A stretch of 64,000 nt of DNA from Endotrypanum monterogeii. Lineage: Eukaryota > Euglenozoa > Kinetoplastea > Trypanosomatida > Trypanosomatidae. The notes under the pieces were generated by a model, which ran no database searches, was not told the DNA's origin, and saw only the letters and a program-made list of their open reading frames with translations. The DNA is taken from the NCBI GenBank assembly GCA_000333855.2, contig CM007334.1, forward strand, positions 153,899 to 217,898, in the 5' to 3' direction. Shown here in pieces: positions 8,874 to 18,990 of this stretch (position 1 is its first letter; each line of letters starts with the position of its first letter). Made by a program: the position numbers and the translations under genes.

Positions 8874-10754
8874 ATGTGGCTGACCGCAGTCTTCACACGC
8901 ACGGCACTCCTGCCCATGTCGGCGGTGTTGCCATTGTTGTGTCTGGCGACATGGTTCGTGTGCGTGTCGCATGCTCAGGGAACTGTCCATGAGGGACCTG
9001 GTGCCCTGGGCACAAATTCAATCTCTGCACCGTGGAACTTGGCCCCGCTGGCGCCCTCCCTGTACCATACCAACGATGTGGCGCCGCGTCTGCATGTCGT
9101 CGTCATGAGCGTGCCGTTGTGGGGACACCTCAAGCCCCTCTGGGCGATTGCGGAGGATATGGCCTACCGTGGCCACACCGTCACATGCGTCGTCGAGAGG
9201 GCGGCCTGGTGTGAGACGCTGCTGCGCCATAGCAAACACATGTTTCCACTCGTGCTCGAAAATGTCAGTGCAGCTGCGTATGCGGAGGCCTCAGTCGATG
9301 GCCGCGGACCTCTCGATATTCAGTGTGTCATCGTTCCGCAGCACAAGGAATTGTTCACCAGAGACACGCTTCAAGCCATTACCGATGTGAACATGCCCAT
9401 CCTAATGACTTTCTGTGCGCTCTTTCACGATCTGTTCAAGCACCACGAGCTGGCGCTGCCAGGTTACCTACGACTGGCGAAGGCCATACATTCCTCTCGG
9501 CCCATCACAACACTTCTTTGCGACATTACCACCTATGCGTGTGCTTCTGTGGGCCGCAAGATGGACCTTTCGGTGGTCAATGGATTTCCTTTCACTGCAC
9601 AGCTGACCGTCGGCCTCCAGCCCATGTTGCCGGCAGTGGGACTGGGCTTCCCGCGCCGCATGAGCCTCCGCAACCGGATCGTCAACTTTGCATTTAAGAT
9701 GGCTGTTGCCGCCTCCGAGTCCAGCGCTTTGCGCAGGCTCAACCGTATTCGCCATTCCAACGGTGTCCCACCACTTCGGGATGGCTACGACGCGGCGGGG
9801 ATGTACGGCCCAATCATTGCTCCTATCTTGTGGGGGCTCGACATCCCACAGCCCCTCTGCCCCAATATTCACCAGGTCGGCCCGCTGAACACACGTGATC
9901 AGCGCCAACCTTACCGACGAGAAGACCTGTCGGCTGACCTTGCGGACTTCATGGACGGCTGCTCGCAAGGTGTCATCTACGTAAACTGGGGAACACTCGG
10001 CTTGCCAGCACCGGAGGTAGAGGATTGCTTGCAGGACGCGCTTCTTGAGGCTGCCCCGTTGTGCGTAGTGTGGAAGCGGCTGGCCGCACCAACAAAGCCA
10101 CTGCCACCCGCCGCTCGTTTCTACGTGACCTCCTGGCTCTCGTCGACGACAGCGGTTCTCAAACACCCCAACACGCGTATGTTTTTCACGCACTGTGGCG
10201 ACACCTCCGTGCTGGAGTCTGTTGAGGCAGGGGTGCCGCTCGTCGGCTTTCCACTCTTCGCCGACCACGCAGATGTATGCCAGCGCGTCAAGGAAGCGGG
10301 CATCGGCGTTCCAGCCAGCGAGACAAAATCTTTCACCCGCGCCGGCGTCGCCGCCGCTGTCGCGTCTGTTGATAAGAACTACGAGGCCATGGTTCGACGG
10401 CTCCACAAACTGCGCACCATCGCCGCTGCTTATGGTGGACCACGACGTGCCGCTGATATCATCGAGAGTCGTCAGTACAACTTGCTCATCCATCGAAATA
10501 CAACTTTGGAGAGGTGCACCACTTTGTCGGGACCGTTGCAGGTTAGCTACATCCTTCTAACGTGGGTGGCAGTACTGGTGGTTGGTGGGCTGTTGTGGAT
10601 GTGCGCGCTCCGGCGTGTGTGCCAGCTCTGTCTGCCAATGACCGCAGCGTGGTGGATGCTTCAGCGCACCACTTGCTCTGCTACAAGACGACACACCGCA
10701 TGCACCGAAGCGTCCCGCGTGCACGCAGTCCCGCGGTCCTACAGGCGACTCTGA
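8874..10754 (+). CDS. Membrane-anchored GT1-family UDP-glycosyltransferase-like protein
   Basis: 626 residues. An N-terminal hydrophobic signal (about residues 15-35) precedes a two-domain GT-B glycosyltransferase. Seen: GHLKPL at about 83-88, whose His matches the catalytic base position of UGTs, and the C-terminal donor-binding signature with THCGDTSVLESVEAGVPLVG at about 438-457 followed by FPLFADHADVC. A hydrophobic segment at about 559-581 is followed by a basic, Cys-containing tail. This is the topology of lumenal UGTs: catalytic part in the ER/Golgi lumen, short cytosolic tail. The sugar donor and acceptor are unknown. It is the last gene of the plus-strand unit, immediately before the convergent switch. 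The final UGT signature position is His (ADHAD) rather than the common Gln or Asn. Confidence 0.85.
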   Translation: MWLTAVFTRTALLPMSAVLPLLCLATWFVCVSHAQGTVHEGPGALGTNSISAPWNLAPLAPSLYHTNDVAPRLHVVVMSVPLWGHLKPLWAIAEDMAYRGHTVTCVVERAAWCETLLRHSKHMFPLVLENVSAAAYAEASVDGRGPLDIQCVIVPQHKELFTRDTLQAITDVNMPILMTFCALFHDLFKHHELALPGYLRLAKAIHSSRPITTLLCDITTYACASVGRKMDLSVVNGFPFTAQLTVGLQPMLPAVGLGFPRRMSLRNRIVNFAFKMAVAASESSALRRLNRIRHSNGVPPLRDGYDAAGMYGPIIAPILWGLDIPQPLCPNIHQVGPLNTRDQRQPYRREDLSADLADFMDGCSQGVIYVNWGTLGLPAPEVEDCLQDALLEAAPLCVVWKRLAAPTKPLPPAARFYVTSWLSSTTAVLKHPNTRMFFTHCGDTSVLESVEAGVPLVGFPLFADHADVCQRVKEAGIGVPASETKSFTRAGVAAAVASVDKNYEAMVRRLHKLRTIAAAYGGPRRAADIIESRQYNLLIHRNTTLERCTTLSGPLQVSYILLTWVAVLVVGGLLWMCALRRVCQLCLPMTAAWWMLQRTTCSATRRHTACTEASRVHAVPRSYRRL

Positions 10755-11790
10755 TGTGCGCGTTTGGCGGGGTCCAGAGCCCCCAGGGCATCTGTGTCCC
10801 CTGGGTGGTGGCGGGCGCCGGGCACGTTTGGTCTCCGCGTGTGTGTAGGGGATGCGCGTCGGCGTCAGCCTGGGCCGCGCCCGAGGGGCGGGCGTGGGTT
10901 TTTGGGGGAGGCGGGGGTGGGGTGTGGGTGAGCGCCCCCGCCCGCGCAAGAGGCGAGGGCGCGGCCGCGCGCGACGACGCCCGCGGCCCAATGTTCTCGC
11001 CAGGGGTTGGGCGGGCTTTGCGGCGGCCTGTCGACACACATTTGCACACACGCGCGCCGAGCAGCGAGCGGCAGTCATCGTAGTGTGGTGCTGTTTTTGT
11101 TTTTATTCGAGGTCCACCCGAGAAAATAAAACAAAACATCGTCAGCCCCGCGGTTGAACATATATTATTCTTTGGCATATGAACTCCTTTAAAGAAAAAA
11201 AATTCATACACGGATTTAAGAAGCGTTAGCGGCAAGGGCATACAAAAAAAAAACCCCAATCAATGTCAAGGAACAACTACACATGAATACCTAGATGCGT
11301 ATGCATACATATTTATAAACTGATGTACACAAAAAGCACACAAATGCGTGTGGATGGGGAATATGTAGCACTAGTTCCCTGCTGAACGACATTCAAAAAC
11401 GGTAAACACCCTCCCACACGCCATAATCTTAACTGCGACTGTGACGTGTAGCTGATCATTGAGGTCTGCTCAGAGGGTGGAGGGAGGGGGGAGGAAGGGG
11501 GGTTGCAGCCACTAGAGAGGACAGGAGGCTGATACGGTGGTGTGTGTGTGTGGCAGTGTGTGTGTGGGGTGGGGGGGGGAAGGGGGCCATACCCGCCACG
11601 AAGAAGCGGGGACAAAAGGGTATGTTGCTCTCAGAGCGCTCTTCTCTATCTTGCGTGGTGTCGGCCCCTCTCCCTGTATTGCTTTTCGTTCCATCCTCGC
11701 GCCACTGTCCTTCTGTCCTTTCCCCGGAAACAAACAAACAAAAAAAATAAGTTACCTTTTTTTTTTTTTGGAGTGCTTCATCGCTCTCGT
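10755..11790. other. Convergent strand-switch region between two polycistronic units
   Basis: Genes to the left are on the plus strand and all genes to the right are on the minus strand, so the two units run toward each other here. The left 330 bases are very GC-rich and contain G-tracts; the right part (11090-11350) is AT-rich; a second G-rich patch lies at 11470-11590. Overlapping open frames on both strands at 10557-11083 are GC-driven and not credible genes. No tRNA or other RNA gene was recognised. In trypanosomatids such regions are transcription termination sites, often marked by base J, which cannot be seen in sequence. Confidence 0.75.
10885..10928 (+). other. G-quadruplex-forming motif in the strand-switch region
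   Basis: Seven G-tracts of three or more lie within 44 bases on the plus strand (10885-88, 10890-92, 10896-98, 10904-08, 10913-17, 10919-22, 10926-28). This exceeds the usual four-tract rule for a G4. It is placed where read-through RNA of the plus unit would be G-rich. Confidence 0.7.
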
Positions 11791-12621
11791 TTACGGCGAC
11801 CGCTGCTGCTCCTCGTGGAGGTGCTTCTGCTCCGTCACCAGCGACTTTGTGCGGTTCTCGAACATGCGTGTGTAGATCACCGTGAAGGTGAACTGGAGGG
11901 CGTGCAGGGCGAAGGCGGTCATGGCGAGGCCAAAGGACGTGGAAAGACTGCAGTAGTCCTTGATGTGCACCTTTCGGCCGACAATCGTGGTGCTGTTCAT
12001 CGTCGACATGCCGCGAGAATACACACCAGCGCTGATGGCCCATGCGATGAGGACGGTGATCCAAGTGGAGAAGGACCACGCGCACAGAGCGGCGGTGTAT
12101 TCCTGCAGGTACAGGACGACGACAGTGGCGATGATGTTGATGAGAGAGTAACACACAGCCAGCACGGTGAAGGCGGATGCACCCTTCATCAGAGTGTAGG
12201 TCACCGGCGACGGGAAGCCCATGAGCACCATACCACGCGCCGTGTACCATGCTTGTGAATGGAATTCGGACGTGCCGCACTTGTGCGCACCCCACAGCGA
12301 GTAGCAGAACGGCTTCGATCCCTCGGTGACAGACACACCGAGCCCAGTGCTGACGGCGGCGAGGTCCGCACCGTTCTGGATGGCCCTCGTTCCATCGACT
12401 TGGAAGATATCCGTCAAGGCCGCAGCGATGAGCAGCACGATGTTAATCACCTGAAGCGTCATGGCGATGGCGATGCATACGCGCTCCTTACAGGGGATAT
12501 AGAGAACCGTGCGCTTGCCGATCTTGGACGTGCGGCGGTGCAGCGAGGACGGGCGGCGGGACGTGTGGAGAGAGTTGATCTCCGAGATGGGCTCGGTGGT
12601 GTGATAAATATTGCTCTGCAT
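11791..12621 (-). CDS. Amastin-like four-transmembrane surface protein, copy 1
   Basis: 276 residues. Four hydrophobic segments at about 49-71, 148-171, 177-200 and 229-252, with a hydrophilic loop between the first and second that carries PFCYSLWGAHKC (104-115). That is close to the amastin signature (C-x-[TS]-L-W-G-x...C) but one residue shorter between the Cys residues. There is a 48-residue basic, Ser/Thr-rich N-terminal tail that classical delta-amastins lack, and a C-terminal tail ending HLHEEQQRSP. Amastins are surface glycoproteins of trypanosomatids, often in tandem arrays. The start is the first ATG after a predicted acceptor. Copy 2 lies 3.58 kb upstream in transcription order. It could instead be a separate amastin-related four-TM family. 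Confidence 0.7.
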   Translation of the reverse strand: MQSNIYHTTEPISEINSLHTSRRPSSLHRRTSKIGKRTVLYIPCKERVCIAIAMTLQVINIVLLIAAALTDIFQVDGTRAIQNGADLAAVSTGLGVSVTEGSKPFCYSLWGAHKCGTSEFHSQAWYTARGMVLMGFPSPVTYTLMKGASAFTVLAVCYSLINIIATVVVLYLQEYTAALCAWSFSTWITVLIAWAISAGVYSRGMSTMNSTTIVGRKVHIKDYCSLSTSFGLAMTAFALHALQFTFTVIYTRMFENRTKSLVTEQKHLHEEQQRSP

Positions 12622-14420
12622 TCTCGCGAATGTTTGAGTGAGTGTGTGAGAAGGGGAGGTAGGAGCGACTGGGCGGGGAGAGGCGGAGCGTTTTCCCTTT
12701 CTGTCTGCTTGTGCGATACAGAGATTTCGCCGCCGGATCGACGAGATAAGGGAAGGGGCAAGTGGACGATGGGTGAGAGATTATTCACTCAATGAAACGA
12801 GGAAAAAAAACTGCCACCATTTGTGGGCAGTCTGTGCGCAAATAGTATGCCAAAGTATGGGACAAACGGGTGCCGTCCCTCCCCCCCCTCCAGACACACA
12901 TTCACACGAGGGCGGCACGGGGGGGGGACTGAAGATACGAAGCCCCGATCCAGCAGATATGCGTCGTAGCGACGGCGCTGGTAGGTTGCGTTCTTTTTTC
13001 AAGAATCTGTTTTGCTCTTTTGGCGGTTGTCGACACATTTGAAATTTTTCCTTCTCCCCGGTAGCGCTCCTCTTCCCTCAGTGATCATGAGATACGAGGC
13101 CGAAAACGACGACGCATGAATGCACAGACACACCATACAGAGGCACTCACGATGGGTGAAGACGAGGGGTGTATACAGGTGGCTTCCAGGTTCTCTCGCC
13201 CAAGAACGATCGCGTGCATGAGCGCTCAAAGCAAACACACGCACACACTCATACACACAAGGGGAAAGAGCGGAAAAAAAAAGATGGTGGTGGCAGAAAA
13301 AGGAGAGGTGGGAACGGGGAGAGAAAAAAAAAAATAATATTAAAAATAATGAGGGGGGGGGAGATATCCATATATCCCCCCCCCATCCCTCCGTGCACAA
13401 GACAAAAATGCTTTGAGGAACCATGAGAAATACCCAGAGTAAAAAAAAAAGAATTAAGTGCACAAAGGGTAGCATAAAAATGCATGCAGGAAAGAGAAAT
13501 ATATTTATATATATATATATATATATAGCAAGGCGCCGTGATTTCTTCTTCCCCCTCAAAGGACTGTGTTGCTGATTTTCATTAGGTTTTTTTTTGCCTG
13601 TTTTTTTCTTCTTTTTCACGTTTCCCCGCTTTGCGTTTGATTCGTGTGCATCGGGGGGGGGGGCGAGAGAGGGGGAGATAGAAAAGCGGCGTGTCGTTTT
13701 CTACCGAGTCACATGATTGCGATGCGCTTTCCGATGTAGTAGTGATGGTGGTACTCATGTTCAGGGCGACGAAGAGAGGGAGCGCGACACTACACACGCG
13801 GAAAAAAAAAACACAAAAACATGATCGTTGGTGTGTCAGAGGTGGAAGGCATATATATAAAAAAAGGGGGAGGCAGTGATAAATAGGTAAATATTAATAA
13901 TAAAAAAATATAGTTATTTGAAGGTAACCTAGAGATACAAAGCACAACAAAAACAAGCGCACATACGTCGAAGGGAAAATTTGGTGCCCGTGAGTTGTGT
14001 GTCTATCCGCCATTGTGAGCCCCCCTCTTTTTTTTTTTTTTTCGTTACCGCTTTAGTTTTCTTACATTCCTGCATTCAACGCACACATACACATATGATC
14101 TCTTTTTTTTTTCCTCCTTCCCTTGGGATCAAAAGTATCATGTGTCCGTTTGCCACAAAAGTAAAAAAAAATACGCAAAAAACATCAGCACCGGAGGTGT
14201 GAATGCTTTTCTGTTTGTGCACGTATACAACAAAAAAACATGAAAAAAGATATCTTCGAATGAAAGTGAAAAAAAAAAGGTGTGTCTGAGGTGCAGAAAA
14301 CCGGAGAAAGGGCAGGGGACGTGCGTGCGCAGAGACGAACAGAGGCAGCTAAAAAAAAAAAGCCTAACCATTCCTCTGCGTCTGGACGTGTTCGTGAGCC
14401 CTTGCGTCACAATTCTCTTC

Positions 14421-14452
<32 letters not shown>

Positions 14453-14525
14453 CCGCCTACCTTCTTTCATTAACGCTTCTCACGGGCAAATCTAGGCGAT
14501 TGTTTCACAGGGAATAGCGAGGAGG

Positions 14526-14559
<34 letters not shown>

Positions 14560-15326
14560 TAGATAGATGCCGGGAGTGGATGTACAACAAGACGATGATG
14601 CTTAAAAAAGGCATTAGTGGGGCACATTCATACACAAACACACACACACAAAAAAAAAAAACGGAACCGTCACACTAGTCTTCACGGTTTTTTTTTTCTG
14701 GCGTGAAAACCTAAAACAACAAAAACAAAAGAACACACCGAGGCGGGAGACAGAATGAGGGAAGGGAGGGGGTGCAGGGCAGACAAAGACAGAGAGGTAC
14801 CCAGGGGGGAATAACAGAAAGCAGGATCAAAATAGGAGTACGCGAGCAGGTGAGGAGGAGAAATGGTAAGATCGAATTATATGAGCATGCCGGTTATGAG
14901 AAAAAAAAACACACACAATGTGGTGCACAGGTAAAGGAGACACGTCGTTGCTGGGAAGCAGGGTTCATCCTCGTACTACGTTCCGTAGGTCATGCTGGTT
15001 GTTGTTCCATACATTCCAGAGGACCAGAAGAGGCTATACCCTGTGGTGCCACCAGGTGCGTTGCACACGTCTCCCTCTTTCCCTCCCTCCCCTTTGCCCA
15101 TAGCAAATTCCCTGCTTCCCGCCTACGCGGAACAGAACACAGAACATGCATGTCGCTCTGAGGTCTCCCAAGCCGACCCGCATAACGATTCCACTATTGT
15201 CCGTATCGCATTTCGTGATGGCTACAAGTGTTTTTCTTTCATTAAAAGAAAACCCTTGCTGCTTCATCTATCCTCCCCTTCACAGAATACATACACTCTA
15301 TCAAGCACAACCACCCTATCAGTGTC
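12622..15326. other. Gene-free spacer between the amastin-like copies (about 2.7 kb)
   Basis: No coding-like frame. Contains (TA)n at about 13499-13527 and 14530-14556, (CA)n at 14420-14449, numerous A-runs, and an A+T-rich core at 13300-13960. Probably the 3' UTR of copy 2 and the 5' flank of copy 1. Confidence 0.6.
12669..12688 (-). promoter_or_regulatory. Predicted spliced-leader acceptor, amastin-like copy 1
   Basis: On the minus strand CTCCGCCTCTCCCCGCCCAG gives a pyrimidine tract ending in AG at 12670-12669, 48 bases before the ATG. The same segment is present before copy 2, so both copies should be spliced alike. Confidence 0.5.
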
Positions 15327-15338
15327 TTACGGCGACCG

Positions 15339-16199
15339 CTACTGCTCCTCGTGGAGGTGCTGCTGCTCATCATGGAGGTGCTGCTGCTCATCATGGAGGT
15401 GCTTCTGCTCCGTCACCAGCGACTTTGTGCGGTTCTCGAACATGCGTGTGTAGATCACCGTGAAGGTGAACTGGAGGGCGTGCAGGGCGAAGGCGGTCAT
15501 GGCGAGGCCAAAGGACGTGGAAAGACTGCAGTAGTCCTTGATGTGCACCTTTCGGCCGACAATCGTGGTGCTGTTCATCGTCGACATGCCGCGAGAATAC
15601 ACACCAGCGCTGATGGCCCATGCGATGAGGACGGTGATCCAAGTGGAGAAGGACCACGCGCACAGAACGGCGGTGTATTCCTGCAGGTACAGGACGACGA
15701 CAGTGGCGATGATGTTGATGAGAGAGTAACACACAGCCAGCACGGTGAAGGCGGATGCACCCTTCATCAGAGTGTAGGTCACCGGCGACGGGAAGCCCAT
15801 GAGCACCATACCACGCGCCGTGTACCATGCTTGTGAATGGAATTCGGACGTGCCGCACTTGTGCGCACCCCACAGCGAGTAGCAGAACGGCTTCGATCCC
15901 TCGGTGACAGACACACCGAGCCCAGTGCTGACGGCGGCGAGGTCCGCACCGTTCTGGATGGCCCTCGTTCCATCGACTTGGAAGATATCCGTCAAGACCG
16001 CAGCGATGAGCAGCACGATGTTAATCACCTGAAACGTCATGGCGATGGCGATGCATACGCGCTCCTTACAGGGGGCATAGAGAACCGTGCGCTTGCCGAT
16101 CTTGGACGTGCGGCGGTGCAGCGAGGACGGGCGGCGGGACGTGTGGAGAGAGTTGATCTCCGAGATGGGCTCGGCGGTGTGATAAATATTGCTCTGCAT
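15339..16199 (-). CDS. Amastin-like four-transmembrane surface protein, copy 2
   Basis: 286 residues, nearly identical to copy 1 in all four membrane segments and in the PFCYSLWGAHKC motif. Two differences are clear. The C-terminal tail carries three HLH(D/E)EQ units encoded by a 21-base tandem repeat, where copy 1 has one. A CAG-to-TAG change ends the protein directly after HLHEEQ, removing the QRSP end of copy 1, although the old terminal codons are still present downstream. A few amino-acid substitutions occur in the first membrane segment (LTDIFQV region) and the N-terminal tail. Function is as for copy 1: a probable plasma-membrane amastin relative. The His/Asp/Glu repeat would face the cytosol if the amastin topology holds. 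Confidence 0.7.
   Translation of the reverse strand: MQSNIYHTAEPISEINSLHTSRRPSSLHRRTSKIGKRTVLYAPCKERVCIAIAMTFQVINIVLLIAAVLTDIFQVDGTRAIQNGADLAAVSTGLGVSVTEGSKPFCYSLWGAHKCGTSEFHSQAWYTARGMVLMGFPSPVTYTLMKGASAFTVLAVCYSLINIIATVVVLYLQEYTAVLCAWSFSTWITVLIAWAISAGVYSRGMSTMNSTTIVGRKVHIKDYCSLSTSFGLAMTAFALHALQFTFTVIYTRMFENRTKSLVTEQKHLHDEQQHLHDEQQHLHEEQ
15353..15416 (-). repeat. 21-base coding tandem repeat (HLH[D/E]EQQ units)
   Basis: On the plus strand GAGGTGCTGCTGCTCATCAT-type units recur three times with the last unit slightly diverged. Each encodes seven residues of the C-terminal tail. Copy 1 has a single unit. Confidence 0.85.
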
Positions 16200-18147
16200 T
16201 CTCGCGAATGTTTGGGTGAGTGTGTGAGAAGGGGAGGTAGGAGCGACTGGGCGGGGAGAGGCGGAGTTTGACGGAAAACCAAAGAGGTGCAGGCCAAGAA
16301 GATACAGAAAGCCAGTTTAACGGGCTGTGTGATGCTTAGGTTAGTTGCAAATATCGACCGAGGTGTGTATGTGTATGCATGTATATTTCATTTGTGGACG
16401 GGGGGAATAAACATAAAAAAAAAACACACAGAATGATGAGGAGGGTTGATATATTTGTGGGCGAGGTTGAGACATGTGGGGGCATCACCCCTGCCGATCG
16501 TCTTGGGCACGTGCGAAAAGACAGACACATACACTCACAGGTCGACAGCGCACCAACGGTGGTGGGATAGGGGTATCTGTACAATCACCCGAGTCTGCGA
16601 CAAGCATGCTGTTTGTTGGATGCATGAAGAGCAACCTGAGACAACGTCTTCTAAACCCTTTTTATCTTCAAAAAAAAAAGTACGGAGATTTGTTGCAGTC
16701 AAAGGCTGCGAAGGAAATCACCATTCCCCGCCATCGCCGTGAGATTTCCATTCAATACGAAATGTTTTTATGTGAGCGGTAGACACACATTCCTTTCGGC
16801 CCATCCCACGGTTCCTACACGGTGTCCCTGGGTGCGTCAGCTCCCTTCCCTTTGCTCCAACGCTGTACACTAACACCACCTGCGTTGACATTTCAAGTGT
16901 TTCAGGGGGAAATGAGGAGTCCTGCATTTGGGGCGATGGCGATAAAAGAAATTCGCTGCGTCTACCAGAGGGAATCGGAGAGAGAGGGGGGGGGGTAAGA
17001 ATAAAAAAAAATGAGAAAAGAGGAGGTGCGCTTACGCTAGCGCATGGTAGCTATGCTCATGCACGCAAACACGTTATTATACCTTCCCCTCCTCTATGTG
17101 TTGACGTGAAAGGTAGGCGTCTATAGATGTGCACTATAAGATGCATACGACCCCCTAAAACAAAATACTTCAACCTGGGCGCTAGAAGAAATAACTCCAA
17201 GGTGCACAAAAAAGTCGACCTACCCCTCCCCCTTAAAAAAAAAAAAAAACACCATAAAAACGGTGGGAGGGACGAGGAGTCAGCGTGTGTGAAGAATTTC
17301 ATCAGCGCGTATTCGTCATTAGGAGCGAGGGGTATTCACTCCATCTACACGTGGGTGGGGCAGGCGAGTGCTGGCTGGAGATAGGCAGCTGTGCTGATCA
17401 AAAAAAAAAAAATACGACATCCAAGAAAGATAAAAAGGAAACACTCAGTAAAAAAAAGGGGGGCGGGGGAGTGGGGGCAAAAGGGTTATCGTGGTCCTGG
17501 TAGCACTCACTACACCCTCCCTCCCTTTCTCCCCATTCCGCACAAAAAGAAAAAGGGGAAGGGGTGGTTTAAAAAAAAACAAAACACCCCCCCATATATA
17601 TATGTATATACGGTATCCAAATCTTTTTTTTTGCGTCTTCGCCCTCACGTTCCCCTGTTGTTATAGACTCACCTTTTTGATTGCCACCACAGGACTCCAT
17701 CCACAAACCTTACCCCCCCCCCAGTCTGCACGGAATGTGTCTGTCAAAGCAGTTGCCATTATTCAGTAGGTCAAAAAAAAAAAGTGAGTGCTTCGACGTG
17801 GCGGAGACACAGAAGCGATAGGTAGTGTATGGCTGCCGTGGAGAGAGGAGGGAGGGAGGATCATCGAACATATCCACAACGTGCGTGTGCGGTGTACCCT
17901 GTCAGGTATATCGCTGAAGGGGACGAGAAAGGAGATGACAGCGAGGAAACCTTGATGACTCTCAGAGCCGTGATACGCACTCACATAGACGCCTATGAGC
18001 CCCTCCCCTTCCGTGTCCCTCTCCTGCCCACTAGCAAACAGATTAAAAAAAAAAAAGGGCTTCGACGCTTTTGCACATCAGTTTGGACGATGCTTCTCAT
18101 CTACACTGTGCTCCCTCCCCTCCTTTCTCTGGTAAGGTTGCCATGCT
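16200..18147. other. Spacer, no gene seen
   Basis: The first 67 bases belong to the amastin-like repeat, including a predicted acceptor AG at 16248-16247. The remainder has A-runs, a short TA/TG patch near 17594-17612 and G-runs. No frame has coding character. Confidence 0.6.
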
Positions 18148-18990
18148 CTATGACGCTTGTAGTTCTTCTAGATATTTCTTCTTCTCAGATAGTATCCGCT
18201 CACCTCGTTGGAGCTGCGCTTCGACTTCTCGTGCGATTGGACCATACGTGTCGCAGAATGTTTGTGCCGCTTTGATTTTTTCTTGCAGTTGTGCCAGCTC
18301 AGTGTTACCCTTGTCCAGAACCTGGCGAAGACGCTCGACGCGTAACTGAGTAGGCGTCGCAGGCGTACTTTCTTGTTCGCTGGTCGCGGCACCATCCTTT
18401 GGATGCGATTGTTTATCAGGTGGCGTCGAGCCGGCGGTGATGTTCAGTCCGCCCAGAATGGCTGCCGAGCTCGAGGAGGCAGTGGGCGAGTCAGCCGACT
18501 GACTCATATCTGAAGCGTGGCTCATGGGGCTTGTGGGTGCGGGGCTCGGGGTGTCGTCGGTGAGCAGCCGCAGTTTGCGCGAGTACTTGTCGAACACTCG
18601 AAGGAAGCCGCGCAGAGCTGCGTCCTCTTCAGCTGTTAGCCCCTTCAGACTACGCGGCCACAAGAGGTCAGCTGCGGGCTCGCTTGCCTCCTCACCCACC
18701 AATTCGCGTAGTGCTGTCTCCGAGTCTCTCAAAGATGTCTCCTCAGCGTGGGCTTCCTGCATTAGCTCTGCCAGTCGACGCCGACGTCGCTCAAGCGCCT
18801 CCTTCTGTGATTGGTACACATCAACTGTTTTCCTTTCCTCTTTGACGAGGAGGCGCAGCCTTTCCACCACGTGTGTGTCAGGGGTCGTTGATGCACTCGA
18901 CTCGCGTCGGGTGTCGCAGATGGGGGAGATTACTTCCATCGGAGGGCGGACATGTTCCTGGCTCGCTGAGGGCGTCCGCTGGCACTTCAC
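18148..18990 (-). CDS. 3' part of a frame-split SH3/coiled-coil protein
   Basis: 280 residues, predominantly alpha-helical: a coiled coil at about residues 43-100 (ERLRLLVKEERKTVDVYQ...), a Ser/Pro-rich linker, and a second coiled coil at about 205-280 (VERLRQVLDKGNTELAQLQE...YLEELQA). No enzymatic motif. It overlaps the end of the 5' fragment in another frame. Its first Met is unlikely to be a real start, because the fragment upstream runs straight into it when one base is removed from a G5 run (plus strand 18922-18926). Most likely this is the C-terminal half of one cytoskeleton- or adaptor-like protein of about 600 residues. It could still be a separate short gene. Confidence 0.6.
   Translation of the reverse strand: MKCQRTPSASQEHVRPPMEVISPICDTRRESSASTTPDTHVVERLRLLVKEERKTVDVYQSQKEALERRRRRLAELMQEAHAEETSLRDSETALRELVGEEASEPAADLLWPRSLKGLTAEEDAALRGFLRVFDKYSRKLRLLTDDTPSPAPTSPMSHASDMSQSADSPTASSSSAAILGGLNITAGSTPPDKQSHPKDGAATSEQESTPATPTQLRVERLRQVLDKGNTELAQLQEKIKAAQTFCDTYGPIAREVEAQLQRGERILSEKKKYLEELQAS

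Larger units (their letters stand above)
11791..12688 (-). repeat. Direct repeat unit, copy 1 (amastin-like gene plus 5' flank)
   Basis: Matches 15327-16266 at about 99 percent by eye; I count about nine substitutions plus a 42-base length difference. Homology starts at the TTAC of the copy 1 stop codon and ends 67 bases before the ATG, just past the splice acceptor. Confidence 0.9.
15327..16266 (-). repeat. Direct repeat unit, copy 2 (amastin-like gene plus 5' flank)
   Basis: Second copy of 11791-12688, 3578 bases away in the core. The extra 42 bases are two additional 21-base units at about 15353-15400. Confidence 0.9.

Noticed and set aside
9468..10493. 341-codon minus-strand frame inside the glycosyltransferase gene
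   Set aside because: Antisense shadow of a strong coding sequence with a recognised family; no independent features.
10557..11083. Opposed open frames of about 173 codons on both strands after the glycosyltransferase
   Set aside because: Caused by very high GC and few stop codons; composition is Arg/Pro/Gly-rich in both directions and no motif is seen.
10755..11790. tRNA or 5S gene in the strand-switch region
   Set aside because: Such regions often hold them, but I found no cloverleaf or A/B box that I could support.
11542..12258. 238-codon plus-strand frame opposite amastin-like copy 1, and its twin opposite copy 2 (15351-15836)
   Set aside because: Duplicated shadows of the minus-strand genes; Asp/Glu/Gly/His-rich reading typical of the reverse strand.
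14420..14449. CRISPR-like regular repeats among the CA and TA tracts
   Set aside because: Simple dinucleotide repeats with no spacer/repeat structure; the organism is eukaryotic.
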